Shown piece after piece: positions 54,820-63,826 of a stretch of 64,000 nucleotides of DNA; within the stretch, counting starts at the first letter, position 1; every line of letters starts with the position of its first letter. The notes under the pieces were generated by a model. That model ran no database searches. It was not told the DNA's origin and saw nothing but the letters and a program-made list of their open reading frames with translations. The stretch comes from [Clostridium] scindens ATCC 35704 (GTDB taxonomy: Bacteria; Bacillota; Clostridia; Lachnospirales; Lachnospiraceae). The stretch spans positions 871,501 through 935,500 of the forward strand of contig NZ_CP036170.1 in assembly GCF_004295125.1 (NCBI RefSeq), read 5' to 3'. The translations under genes and the position numbers were made by a program.

Positions 54820-55647
54820 CTATTTCTTTTCATCTATCAGGCCCAGGTGGACAAAGGCTTTCCAAAGGCCATCCTCATCTATGGAATCTGCGATATAATC
54901 TGCAGCCTCTCTGGCTTTTGCAGTACCATTTCCCATCGCCACTCCGATGCCTGCATACCGGATCATCTCCAGGTCATTGTCATTGTCGCCTATGGCAATA
55001 GAATCTTCTCTTGTATAGTCCCCGGCCAGAAGAATCTGCCGGATGCCCTCCGACTTATTAATATAATCCGGCGTAATCTCGCCGGCCCACTTTTCTTCAT
55101 ATGGCACGCTCAGGTTTACGATATGGAAAGAATACCCCCATTTAGCAAGAATATCCTCTCCGGACATCCGATTGCTGAATACCACCATTTTCTCCACCTC
55201 AGGAACATCCAGCACGGAGTCTATCGGCACCGGCGGCTTTACTCCTTTTTTCGCCACCTCCGGGTTCTCATACATCCTCTCCCTGATTGCCAGATATGCT
55301 TCCATGTCCTGGCTTAGAACATAACTTTCTCTTCCCGTTTCAATCTCAACCACGCACTGGTGCAGCAGCAAGTCATTCATCAGCTCGATATAGGCTAGCT
55401 GGGTAAAGTATCTGTGGCTGATGCATTCCCCTTCATACTCCACATATCCCCCTGAACTTGATATAATCCCGTCAAATCCAATATCCAGGATCTCTTTGTC
55501 TATACGCGTATATGTGCGTCCTGTACTAATGCATACCTTGTGTCCATTTTCTCGGGCCATATGAATCGCTTTTATTGCGGAATCGGGAATTATGCCGTCA
55601 AAGTCCCTGATCGTCCCGTCAATATTCAGAAATACTATTTTCCCCAT
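54820..55647 (-). CDS. HAD-superfamily (Cof-type) protein with Asn in place of the nucleophile
   Basis: This is a 275-residue Cof-like hydrolase with a C2 cap. Motif II is STGR, the Lys motif is INKSEGIRQIL, and motif IV is IAIGDNDNDLEMI. Motif I reads FLNIDGTIRD: position 8, normally the nucleophilic Asp of DxDGT, is Asn (codon AAT), while the second Asp (D10) is kept. The protein may be catalytically dead or a binding protein. The gene stands alone, minus strand, after nrdD. Confidence 0.88.
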   Translation of the reverse strand: MGKIVFLNIDGTIRDFDGIIPDSAIKAIHMARENGHKVCISTGRTYTRIDKEILDIGFDGIISSSGGYVEYEGECISHRYFTQLAYIELMNDLLLHQCVVEIETGRESYVLSQDMEAYLAIRERMYENPEVAKKGVKPPVPIDSVLDVPEVEKMVVFSNRMSGEDILAKWGYSFHIVNLSVPYEEKWAGEITPDYINKSEGIRQILLAGDYTREDSIAIGDNDNDLEMIRYAGIGVAMGNGTAKAREAADYIADSIDEDGLWKAFVHLGLIDEKK

Positions 55648-55814
55648 AAATACTTTCCTTTCTCAGTTTGGCAACGATTCTTCCTAGTTTTATGCTATTT
55701 CTATGTTACCACATATTTTGATTCTGCAATACCAGTAAGTGAGTTTTTACCCAAACTATTTTTAAATAAGTATAATGGGAGACTGCAGATCACGGACGTT
55801 GGCTGAATTTTCTG

Positions 55815-56066
55815 TTATATCTCCATTACTTCTTTTAATCGTTTCAAATCTTTGTCCAAATGCTGATACATGTCCACATAGAATGGATACAGTCTATCGT
55901 ACGCTTCCACCCATTCATCCACAGGCTGGATGATCTCATTCACCTTTACAATCTGCTCTACTGCCTTGGTCAGATCCGGGAACACTCCAACTTTATGGCC
56001 TACGATCAAAGCATCTCCAACCGGAACATCGCCGGATTTTTCATCCAGGAGATAGAACTGCCAACT
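55815..56066 (-). pseudogene. C-terminal remnant of an FGGY carbohydrate kinase
   Basis: The minus-strand frame reads VPVGDALIVGHKVGVFPDLT and then KAVEQIVKVNEI, EWVEAYDRLYPFYVDMYQHL before a stop at 55815. This pattern (G.GVF.D...A....V, then W...YD.L...Y...Y..L) is the C-terminus of xylulokinase or fuculokinase-type enzymes. No nucleotide-binding core is present. The frame is open into the pepP 3' region but has no start. Confidence 0.55.
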
Positions 56067-56157
56067 TTTACAATAATGTACAACTGAGACGTATTTTCCT
56101 TCAACTATACTTTTTCCGTTTCGTTCAGGAAAAAAGAAGTTAACTCTCTTTGCCTTC

Positions 56158-57945
56158 CTATATCTCCCGGGTATATTTCCCCAGCCACTCCTTATCCTTG
56201 CTGTTCAGGTAAGGAGATACCTTTTTATATACTGCCTTATGATACTTGTTCAGCATCTTTCTCTCTTCTCTGGACATCAGGTCCGGGTTGATCGCGTCCA
56301 GATCTATCGGTACATAGGTAAGCGGTTCAAAATACATGAACTGTCCATATTTATTCTCCTCCCCCTCGCGTACCAGAAGTTCATTTTCAAGCCGGATACC
56401 ATGCGACCCTTCAATATAGATGCCCGGCTCATCCGTTATGATCATGCCTTCCTCAAAGGGCTGCGTCTCGCCGGCCCGATACTGCCAGCGAAAGCCTGCC
56501 GGTCCTTCATGAATATTCAGAAGATATCCAACGCCATGTCCGGTTCCGTGATTGTAATCAAGCCCCCTGTCCCAGAATGGCTTGCGTGCGATCACGTCTA
56601 AGTTCATGCCGCTGCATCCCTTCCGGAATCTTACATTTGCCAGCTGTAGATTGCTGATCGCGACTATGGTAAAATGATCCTTCATAATCTGCGGGATCTT
56701 GCCAAGGGCATACGTCCTGGTAATGTCCGTAGAGCCTTCATAGAATCCTGCTCCCGTATCCGTCAGGAACAGATAGCCTTTCTTAAGTTCTACATCCGTA
56801 TCCGGCGATGATGAATAATGTACGATTGCCGCATGCTCTCCAAAGGAACAGATGGGCTCGAAACTTGGCTGGATAAAATTCCCCATCTCTTTGCGGAACT
56901 CATCCAATTTTTCCGAGGCGCTCATTTCGGTAATCCTGCTCTTACCCACATTCTCTTTCAGCCATTTCATGAACCGGACATGAGCCACACTGTCCTTGAT
57001 CTGTGCATGGCGAATATTTTCGATCTCCACCGGATTCTTGACCGCCTTGAACAAGATCTCCGGATTCCTTTCCTCAATCCTCACCACATCCTTAGGGATG
57101 CTCCGATACAGCGCATAGTTTAGCCTGTCCGGATCAATCATCAGCCGGTCTTCCGATGACAGGCCGCAGACGTCCATGTATATGGCATTGTAGGAATGCA
57201 GGACGACACCATCCTTAGCCAGCCGGTCCTTAATTTCCTCATCTATTTTCTTCTCATCAATATACAGATACATATAATCCATGCTGATAATGGCATAGGA
57301 CAGAGCCAGGGGAAAGAATTCGATATCATTCCCCCTTATATTAAGCGTCCAGCAGATATCGTCCAGGGTTGTCAGCAGATGCATCGTGGCTCCTTGCTCC
57401 TCCATCACCGATCGGATGCGCTTAAGTTTGCTGGCCGTAGATTCCCCCGCATATTTTTCCTCCAGTATGAATACCGGCTCTTCTGAAATCCCCGGCCTGT
57501 CCTTCCATATCTTGTCAATCAAATCATATCGGAAGACCACTCTGCCCTTCTTTCTTCTGGCGATTGCTTCATATCGGCATCCTTCCCCCATCGATACCGT
57601 CCGCCCGTCAAATCCAATCGCTCCTCCCTCCGGAAGCGCTTCCTCCAGGTATTCTTCTATCGTCGGCGTATCCGGATGTCCCATCTTCATCAGTTCCACA
57701 TGGCTGTCTGCAAGTTCCCCGGCTGCCTGGATAAAGTACCGCCCATCCGTCCAAAGCCTCGCCTCACGCCTGGTGATAACCGCAGTACCGGCAGAACCCG
57801 TAAAGCCCGTAATAAACTTTCTCGCTTTAAAGTATTCTCCTACATACTCGCTTTGATGGAAGTCAGAAGTCGGAACTACATATATGTCAATATCTTTTTC
57901 TTCCATGTGGCGCCGCAATTCCAAAATTCTCTCATCTACATTCAT
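56158..57945 (-). CDS. pepP: Xaa-Pro aminopeptidase (M24B)
   Basis: This 595-residue three-domain enzyme removes N-terminal residues preceding proline. The first two creatinase-like domains (GFTGSAGTAVITRREARLWTDGRYF) are followed by the pita-bread domain with metal ligands D (TDTGAGFYEGSTDITRTYA), H (NHGTGHGVGYLLNIHEGP) and E (DEPGIYIEGSHGIRLENELLV). The length matches the long eukaryote-like APP form common in Clostridia. Confidence 0.94.
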   Translation of the reverse strand: MNVDERILELRRHMEEKDIDIYVVPTSDFHQSEYVGEYFKARKFITGFTGSAGTAVITRREARLWTDGRYFIQAAGELADSHVELMKMGHPDTPTIEEYLEEALPEGGAIGFDGRTVSMGEGCRYEAIARRKKGRVVFRYDLIDKIWKDRPGISEEPVFILEEKYAGESTASKLKRIRSVMEEQGATMHLLTTLDDICWTLNIRGNDIEFFPLALSYAIISMDYMYLYIDEKKIDEEIKDRLAKDGVVLHSYNAIYMDVCGLSSEDRLMIDPDRLNYALYRSIPKDVVRIEERNPEILFKAVKNPVEIENIRHAQIKDSVAHVRFMKWLKENVGKSRITEMSASEKLDEFRKEMGNFIQPSFEPICSFGEHAAIVHYSSSPDTDVELKKGYLFLTDTGAGFYEGSTDITRTYALGKIPQIMKDHFTIVAISNLQLANVRFRKGCSGMNLDVIARKPFWDRGLDYNHGTGHGVGYLLNIHEGPAGFRWQYRAGETQPFEEGMIITDEPGIYIEGSHGIRLENELLVREGEENKYGQFMYFEPLTYVPIDLDAINPDLMSREERKMLNKYHKAVYKKVSPYLNSKDKEWLGKYTREI

Positions 57946-58057
57946 ATTCGTCCATCCCTTGTTTAATAAGTCACTGCTATTATACGGTATCTAGTATAAA
58001 CTTTCAACTATCTTATTATACTGTTGCGCTTATTTCTCTTCATCACGACTCTGTATT

Positions 58058-58270
58058 CTATATAAGTCAGTAGAAATGACGCTGCAGTTGATCGGAGACA
58101 AATGGAAGGTCCTGATCATCCAGGACCTGATGTCCGGAACCAAGAGATTCAATGAGTTAATGCGCTCCGTATGCTGCATCACGCAGAAAGTGCTGACCAG
58201 CCACTTAAGAGCCATGGAGCGGGATGGACTGGTTACTGGATTCCATGTGTGCCTGGGGAACAGATTATAA
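58058..58270 (+). pseudogene. Truncated HxlR-type HTH regulator
   Basis: The frame reads LQLIGDKWKVLIIQDLMSGT followed by KRFNELMRSVCCITQKVLTS and HLRAMERDGLV, the core of the HxlR winged helix (GGKWK..I...L..G..RF.EL......ITQK.L...L..L..DGL). After GLV it ends abruptly in an unrelated HVCLGNRL, and no proper start precedes it. It is a fragment. Confidence 0.55.
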
Positions 58271-58312
58271 GAATACGCTGGAATAAAATAGTTTCAAAAC
58301 ATGTAGCTAGCA

Positions 58313-58359
58313 CAAAAAAACCGCCGTCCCCGGAGTACTAAAATGCTCCAAAAACAGCG
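58313..58359 (-). terminator. Rho-independent terminator of tRNA-Lys
   Basis: On the minus strand CGCTGTTTTTGGAG pairs, with several G-U wobbles, with CTCCGGGGACGGCG over a 10-base loop, followed by GTTTTTTT. It lies 10 bases past the 3' end of the tRNA. Confidence 0.75.
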
Positions 58360-58368
58360 ATTTTCAAA

Positions 58369-58441
58369 TGCGCGATCAGGGGCTCGAACCCTGGACACCC
58401 TGATTAAGAGTCAGGTGCTCTGCCAACTGAGCTAATCGCGC
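58369..58441 (-). tRNA. tRNA-Lys (anticodon CTT)
   Basis: This 73-base cloverleaf has acceptor GCGCGAT/ATCGCGC, D-arm GCTC-loop-GAGC, anticodon arm CCTGA-CTCTTAA-TCAGG and T-arm CAGGG-TTCGAGC-CCCTG. The anticodon CTT (34-36) decodes AAG. The discriminator base is A and CCA is not encoded. Confidence 0.96.
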
Positions 58442-58578
58442 TGGCTTGTTTTGCGTTGTTACTTTTTCTGTAACGCAAGATGTATTATATAATATACTTT
58501 TCTAAAATGCAAGTGTTTTTTTATATTTTTTTCATATTTTCTTTACTTCCTTCATATATTAGTGGGGGAGGTATTTAT

Positions 58579-59100
58579 ATGAATCACTTGTGGAAGTATA
58601 TTGAAAAGAAAGACATGCCTTATATCATTGCGGTAGCCGTTCTGGGCGCGCTGAATCATTTCCTATATGAGTTGTCCGGCGGCGCGGCTATCTTTGCCTT
58701 GTTCTGCCCAGTTAACGAATCCACTTGGGAGCACCTGAAACTACTTTTCTTTCCCTTTCTCTTTGCGAGCATCTGGCAATATATAAATTCCAGCCCCAGA
58801 TCTGGGATTATCAGCTTCTTTTATCACAGGCTCCTTGCCGTATTGTGCGGCATGGCTTCTGTTATTACGCTTTTCTATACTTATACCGGAGTAGTTGGGC
58901 GCCATTTTCTGATTATGGATATCCTGATCTTCTTATTTGGCATACTGTTCTCCTTTTATGTGGCATCTACATGTTCCAAGAAAAGACCTCGCAGGCCCTC
59001 CCAGACTATCGTATTCTCATCTTGGATCATCCTTTCCCTTTGCTTTTTCGCCTTTACCTGCTTTCCACCGAACATTCCTCTTTTCTTTCCCCCGCAATGA
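58579..59100 (+). CDS. Integral membrane protein (DUF6512-like)
   Basis: This 173-residue protein has about five hydrophobic segments. The ATG at 58579 has GGGGGAGG upstream; an upstream in-frame start has none. The motif CPVNESTWEHLKLLFFPFL is a hallmark of a group of uncharacterised Firmicutes membrane proteins. The function is unknown. Confidence 0.75.
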   Translation: MNHLWKYIEKKDMPYIIAVAVLGALNHFLYELSGGAAIFALFCPVNESTWEHLKLLFFPFLFASIWQYINSSPRSGIISFFYHRLLAVLCGMASVITLFYTYTGVVGRHFLIMDILIFLFGILFSFYVASTCSKKRPRRPSQTIVFSSWIILSLCFFAFTCFPPNIPLFFPPQ

Positions 59101-59203
59101 AATAATGGATCTATGTCAAAAGGCTGTCATACATCTTAATGCATTTTCCCTTTAATTATAGTATAATCATCTTATCACATTACAGGAAAGGAGCTTCAAA
59201 ATT

Positions 59204-59908
59204 ATGGCAAATGAACCCATTAACTGCAAGATTGAACATCATGCCATTCTATTTGCATATCTGGCCAAGCGCGCCATAGAAATCTGTGGAGAAGAAGGAA
59301 AAGAAGCCATACTTGCCGGCATGACTACATATGGAAATGAAAGAGGCCAGCGAATGGCAGCCAATGCGCTGGCCCATGGCGACGAACTTAGCACGATGAC
59401 AAACCAGGCATATGGGGAATGGAAGCCGGATTACGATGGACAGATGGAATTCGGCCAGTTGCGTACAGAACCTACCTTGCAGACCTACATTTCCAAATGC
59501 GCCTGGTGCGACGCATGGAAAAAACACGGTCTAACAGAATTTGGTAAATTATATTGTGTCAATGTTGACAATGCAGTTTACCAAGGGTTTCGTTCAGACT
59601 TTGTATGCACTCCAACCACCACTGCCATGAGCTGGGGCGGGGAACGCTGCGAATTCGACTGGGGCCATCCGCTTTCTCCCGAGGAAGTATCTGCCCTGGC
59701 GGAAAAGAAAAAAGAACTGGGAACTTCCTGTATGAAAGATTTCAACTTCCATACAGCACATCTTAAATCCACCATCTGCCAGGTTTTGGTTCAGAGGTTG
59801 GGCGAAGATGGAGAAAAAGCGGGGGAACTTGCTCTAAAAGACTATACAGATACATTCGGCCAGGAATATCTGGATGTTCTGGAAGGCATTTTCCCGGAAA
59901 CCGAATGA
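59204..59908 (+). CDS. L-2-amino-thiazoline-4-carboxylate hydrolase family protein
   Basis: This 234-residue protein matches the ATC hydrolase family: CKIEHHAILFAYLAKRAIE, GMTTYGNERGQRMA, CAWCDAWKKHGLTEFGKLYC, and NVDNAVYQGF. Characterised members open thiazoline rings to cysteine derivatives, but many bacterial members act on unknown substrates. GGAAAGGAG precedes the ATG. It is followed 19 bases later by an M20 amidohydrolase, so the two may degrade one compound. Confidence 0.85.
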   Translation: MANEPINCKIEHHAILFAYLAKRAIEICGEEGKEAILAGMTTYGNERGQRMAANALAHGDELSTMTNQAYGEWKPDYDGQMEFGQLRTEPTLQTYISKCAWCDAWKKHGLTEFGKLYCVNVDNAVYQGFRSDFVCTPTTTAMSWGGERCEFDWGHPLSPEEVSALAEKKKELGTSCMKDFNFHTAHLKSTICQVLVQRLGEDGEKAGELALKDYTDTFGQEYLDVLEGIFPETE

Positions 59909-59927
59909 TCAACCAAGGAGGCATACC

Positions 59928-61199
59928 ATGAACACCTTAGAGAATAAGGGAAATATAATTGCGGCCTGGCTAAAGTCCCACGAGGCGGAACTTATCCAGA
60001 CTGCCGATTATATCTTCCGCCACCCGGAGCTGGCTTACCAGGAGACGCTGTCTTCCAAATGCCTCGCTGATCTGTTAGAAAAGAACGGATTTAGGATTTC
60101 CTGCAAAACAGCCGGAATCAACACAGCCTTTACAGCAGAATGGGGAAGCGGAAAGCCCGTCATCGGCTTCCTGGCGGAATATGACGCTCTGGCAGAATTA
60201 GGCCATGCCTGCGGGCATAATCTTCTTGGAACCGGAGCCGCCGCGGCTGCATGCGCATTAAAGGCAGATATGCAGGCCAGCCATACAGCCGGGACTATCC
60301 GCGTATATGGATGTCCTGCGGAAGAGATTATGTCCGGAAAGATTATCATGAACAGCCAGGGCACATTCGATGACCTGGACGTTGCTGTCACCTGGCATCC
60401 TTTTGACAGCAACCGGGTTAGTAACGACATCTGGCAGTCCCAGGACATCAAGAACTATATCTTCCATGGAGTCAGCGCTCACGCTTCCAAATCCCCTGAA
60501 AATGGCAGAAGCGCCTTGGATGCGGCTGAACTTATGAATATTGGCGTCAACTATCTGCGGGAACACGTTGCAGATGATGTTCGCATGCACTATGCCTATA
60601 TCGATAACGGCCTGCCCGCCAACGTGGTGCCGGATTTTGCAAAGACCAACTACTTTATCCGCTCCAGCAAGCGGGCACGCACGGAAGATGCCAGCAGACG
60701 CGTGGATGACTGTGCTCGGGGCGCCGCTATGATGACCGGCACCAGTGTGGAGATCGAGCTGGTTGGCAGCTGTAAGGAAATGAAAGTAAACCGGGTTCTT
60801 GCTGAACTTTACTATGATGCCATGACGAGAATCCCCACTCCGCAGTATACGCAGGAAGAACTGGATTTTGCGGCAGACATTACCCGGGAAGCCGGTCTCA
60901 CCAGCCACGGCTTCTACTTCGCAGGGCTAGAGCCATTAGAAGACAAGCCAGTACCAATCTCTATTGGAACCGATGCTTCCGAAGTCAGCCACACGGTACC
61001 GCTGATCACCATCAGCGCCGCCACCATGTGCAAAGGCACGCCCCTTCACCACTGGGCTGCCGCCAAACAGGCCGGCATGAGCATCGGCCAAAAAGGAATG
61101 ATTTATGCTGCCAGATGCATGGCAGAAGGCACAAAATTATTGCTTGAGAAACCAGAATACTTACACAAGGTGTGGGAATGTCATAAAATTGACACGTAA
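59928..61199 (+). CDS. M20D amidohydrolase (AbgB/aminoacylase-like)
   Basis: This 423-residue metallopeptidase-fold amidohydrolase has GFLAEYDALAELGHACGHNLLG (metal ligands C/H), GCPAEEIMSGK, VTWHPFD and GTDASEVSHTVPLI. The overall order resembles AbgB (p-aminobenzoyl-glutamate hydrolase subunit) and related amidohydrolases. The ATG at 59928 has AAGGAGG upstream. It is coupled with the ATC hydrolase-like gene. Confidence 0.9.
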   Translation: MNTLENKGNIIAAWLKSHEAELIQTADYIFRHPELAYQETLSSKCLADLLEKNGFRISCKTAGINTAFTAEWGSGKPVIGFLAEYDALAELGHACGHNLLGTGAAAAACALKADMQASHTAGTIRVYGCPAEEIMSGKIIMNSQGTFDDLDVAVTWHPFDSNRVSNDIWQSQDIKNYIFHGVSAHASKSPENGRSALDAAELMNIGVNYLREHVADDVRMHYAYIDNGLPANVVPDFAKTNYFIRSSKRARTEDASRRVDDCARGAAMMTGTSVEIELVGSCKEMKVNRVLAELYYDAMTRIPTPQYTQEELDFAADITREAGLTSHGFYFAGLEPLEDKPVPISIGTDASEVSHTVPLITISAATMCKGTPLHHWAAAKQAGMSIGQKGMIYAARCMAEGTKLLLEKPEYLHKVWECHKIDT

Positions 61200-61214
61200 C
61201 AATATTCACTTTTA

Positions 61215-61287
61215 CACGTAACATTTTTCAATTTTGCTGCGTGCACTTTTCATTTTTACACGTAGCATTTTTCAATTTTGCTACGTG
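61215..61287 (+). repeat. Two tandem 29-base stem-loop units
   Basis: Unit 1 (61215-61243) and unit 2 (61259-61287) are nearly identical. Each has CACGTARCA, a T-rich loop and TGCTRCGTG, forming a 9-bp hairpin; unit 2 is a perfect inverted repeat and unit 1 has one mismatch. A third, partial CACGTAAC copy overlaps the stop of the preceding gene. They lie just upstream of proC. Confidence 0.8.
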
Positions 61288-61320
61288 TCCCGTTAACCAT
61301 TTAACAAAAGGAGGAAGAAA

Positions 61321-62118
61321 ATGATCACCAAAAAAATCGGAATTATCGGATGTGGCAATATGGGAGGCGCCATTCTCTATGGAGCGCTGGAAAGCGGGGT
61401 TCTTCCAAAGGAAAGCGTCTATGTCTATGACATTAACCCTGCCATGATGGAAAAGGCCAAGGGATGGGGCGTAAACCTGGCAAAGGATGATGAGGAAGTA
61501 TGCAGCAGCGCTGACATTGTGCTTCTGGCAGTAAAGCCGCAGAATGCCGCAGAGGCACTGGCGCAGTGCAAGAAGGCATTGGAGGGCAAGGCCATGATGT
61601 CTATCGTTGCTGGAGTTACTGTTGAACGTCTGCAGGACATGATCGACGGTGCTGCCAGAATCCTGCGTATCATGCCTAATACCCCTGCAATGGTATTCGA
61701 AGGAGCCTTTGCCCTCTGCTCTGACAATGATTTCAACGCAGACGAACTGGAGGCTGCAAAGGCAATCTATGAGTCCATTGGCATCGTAGAACTTGTGCCG
61801 GAACACTTAATCGATGCCGTATGCGGACTTAGCGGCGGAGGACCTGCCTATGCAGCCATGTTCATCGAGGCTATGGCTGACGGCGGCGTAAAGCAGGGGC
61901 TCCCCAGGGCTACAGCTTACCGCCTGGCGGCCCAGACCTGCCTTGGAACCGCCAAGATGATTCTGGAAAAAGGCATCCATCCAGGCGAACTGAAGGATAT
62001 GGTTACTTCTCCTGGCGGCACGACGATCGAAGGCTGCGAAGCCTTGGAAAAGGGCGGTATGAGGGCAGCCGTTATCGAATGCATCAACGCTGGAGCCGAG
62101 AAGTCAAGGAAACTGTAG
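61321..62118 (+). CDS. proC: Pyrroline-5-carboxylate reductase
   Basis: This 265-residue NAD(P)H enzyme does the last step of proline synthesis. Motifs are the N-terminal IGIIGCGNMGGAIL, VLLAVKPQ, RIMPNTPA, and the dimerisation/active region GLSGGGPAYAAMFIEAMADGGV with the C-terminal VTSPGGTTIEG. AAAGGAGG precedes the ATG. Stem-loop repeats lie directly upstream. Confidence 0.96.
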   Translation: MITKKIGIIGCGNMGGAILYGALESGVLPKESVYVYDINPAMMEKAKGWGVNLAKDDEEVCSSADIVLLAVKPQNAAEALAQCKKALEGKAMMSIVAGVTVERLQDMIDGAARILRIMPNTPAMVFEGAFALCSDNDFNADELEAAKAIYESIGIVELVPEHLIDAVCGLSGGGPAYAAMFIEAMADGGVKQGLPRATAYRLAAQTCLGTAKMILEKGIHPGELKDMVTSPGGTTIEGCEALEKGGMRAAVIECINAGAEKSRKL

Positions 62119-62207
62119 ACTAAGAAACTTATGAGTTTACATATATAATTCAGGTCTCATTCTGCCAGTTAGATATCATAAGAAAAACATCATAAGAGAA
62201 ATATCAT

Positions 62208-62270
62208 AAAAGGAAGCGTTCCCTGGGCGGCGCCGAACCGCCCGCCCACAAACGCTTCCTTTTTGTTTAC
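62208..62270 (+). terminator. Terminator after proC
   Basis: AAAGGAAGCGTT pairs with AACGCTTCC, with an inner GGGCGG/CCGCCC stem, followed by TTTTTG. It lies between proC and the convergent signal peptidase gene. Confidence 0.75.
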
Positions 62271-62277
62271 AGTCTAA

Positions 62278-62820
62278 CTAATACTCATCATCCACCCGCA
62301 GCCGTCCTGCAATGATGTGAAATATCACCGCCACGCCAATCAGGCATGCGGCCGCTGCTTTTCCCGACGTGGTTGCCACAGTTGCCAGGATCCTTCCCAG
62401 AAATGGAACGGATAACGCTACCTTGCCCAGTAGTTCGTCATAATCGACAGGCATAGGATCCTTCTTTTCATTGGCATCGCCTTTTGTGATAAATTTACCG
62501 GATACAGTCTGGTTTTTCACCACCCGGTGGGTGACGATCGCACCGCTATCCGTGCCCCTGTAAAATGCAATGACATCCTCCTTCTTTACCTCTTTTGGAG
62601 GAATCTCTTTCGTATAGATCAGGCTTCCTGTGGGGATCGCCGGCTCCATGCTTCCACTGATGACCGTATATATATCATAGCCAAACAGCCTGGGGACTGT
62701 AATCGGGATGCATAGTACGATAACCAGGATCAAAAGTACCGTTCCTCCGATACTGAATATCTTCGCCAGAGTGTTTCTATGTTTTCCTGACGCTGCGCGT
62801 CTCTTTTTTCGTTTTCCCAT
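62278..62820 (-). CDS. Signal peptidase I, SipW (ER) type
   Basis: This 180-residue membrane protease has an N-terminal basic stretch, a helix at about 22-44 and a C-terminal helix. The nucleophile lies in VISGSMEPAIPTGSLIYT (Ser of SGSMEP) and the base is His in VTHRVV, the Ser-His form of archaeal and ER-type enzymes rather than Ser-Lys. SipW-type peptidases commonly process a dedicated set of surface proteins. It follows the surface-protein gene by 5 bases. Confidence 0.9.
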   Translation of the reverse strand: MGKRKKRRAASGKHRNTLAKIFSIGGTVLLILVIVLCIPITVPRLFGYDIYTVISGSMEPAIPTGSLIYTKEIPPKEVKKEDVIAFYRGTDSGAIVTHRVVKNQTVSGKFITKGDANEKKDPMPVDYDELLGKVALSVPFLGRILATVATTSGKAAAACLIGVAVIFHIIAGRLRVDDEY

Positions 62821-62825
62821 TTCCC

Positions 62826-63824
62826 TTATGAATCTGCCTTATGCTTTTTCTTGAAATATACGTAGGTCCCTATCAAGGCTCCCAGAGCGATCACTGCAAC
62901 CATGATTCCCAGAACGATCGGTACTGGGCTGGGATTCCTTACAGTATCAGAATCCGAAGCATCAATATTGGCCTTCGGCGTATCTTCGTCATCCAGATCA
63001 ACCGTCCCCTGCGGTACCTCTTCATCCGTATTCTCTGCCGTCGGCGTTTCAACCGTGCCCGCAGCAGCCGCTGCACCGGCCCCTGCCGTCCCTGCGCCGC
63101 CTGCCGTTGTACCAGGCGTAGCCGGCGTTCCAGGCGTTCCAGGCGCGCCCGCATCCGTACCGCCTTCCGTTCCTTCGCCGCCTGCAGCAGGCTGTTGAAC
63201 GATTGACTGCGTGTACGTAAATGTAAATACATTGTCCGCCTCATTTTTGCCAAGCGTCTTTGTCAGGTTATAGGCATCAGGGCGATATCCTTCAATATAT
63301 TGATAGGCTATCACCGGCTTGTCGCCCACGGCCCCGTAATAGGTACGGCTGGGGGCAAGTTCATTCCCGCCGCCGTCCTGATAATTGACCGTATAAGATA
63401 CCATATCGCCTTGGATGCCATAAGCAACCACATATTCTGCATCCTTCGTCACCGTAAATGCAGAGTCCGCAACCGTATTGTTGTCGCGGCCGCTTTCACG
63501 GACGCCCTTTATATAGTACTTATCGCCGTTTTTCAGATCAACCATTCCAGCAGTTGCATCCAGCACCACCACATCTCCGGCTCTCAGTCCGGTAATCCTG
63601 ATGGCATCCCCGCCTGATATCTGGGCTGAGCCGCCGATTACGTGTACGCCGCCGGTTCCATTAAAGGTTCCCTGGTTCCCTGCGGATAGCGTTACCGTAT
63701 AGGTATATTCCTTCTCATTTCCTCCTTCCGCCGCAAATGCAGTCTGAACGGTCATACACAGCAAAAGTGCCATTATCAGAAGGCCTTTTCGTAATCTCCC
63801 GCAAGATCTCATACTTACTCTCAT
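62826..63824 (-). CDS. Surface protein with MucBP-like domain and Pro/Gly/Thr-rich stalk
   Basis: This is a 332-residue protein. Residues 1-32 are a signal peptide (LLIMALLLCMTVQTAFA). The ectodomain ends in a MucBP-like unit (YTVNYQDGGGNELAPSRTYY then GYRPDAYNLTKTL). A Gly/Ala/Pro/Thr stalk (PGTPGTPATPGTTAGGAGTAG) leads to a C-terminal membrane helix (VPIVLGIMVAVIALGALIGTYVYF) and a KKKHK stop. AAAGGAGG lies 10 bases upstream. No LPXTG motif is seen, so it is probably membrane-anchored. Confidence 0.82.
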   Translation of the reverse strand: MRVSMRSCGRLRKGLLIMALLLCMTVQTAFAAEGGNEKEYTYTVTLSAGNQGTFNGTGGVHVIGGSAQISGGDAIRITGLRAGDVVVLDATAGMVDLKNGDKYYIKGVRESGRDNNTVADSAFTVTKDAEYVVAYGIQGDMVSYTVNYQDGGGNELAPSRTYYGAVGDKPVIAYQYIEGYRPDAYNLTKTLGKNEADNVFTFTYTQSIVQQPAAGGEGTEGGTDAGAPGTPGTPATPGTTAGGAGTAGAGAAAAAGTVETPTAENTDEEVPQGTVDLDDEDTPKANIDASDSDTVRNPSPVPIVLGIMVAVIALGALIGTYVYFKKKHKADS

Positions 63825-63826
63825 AC

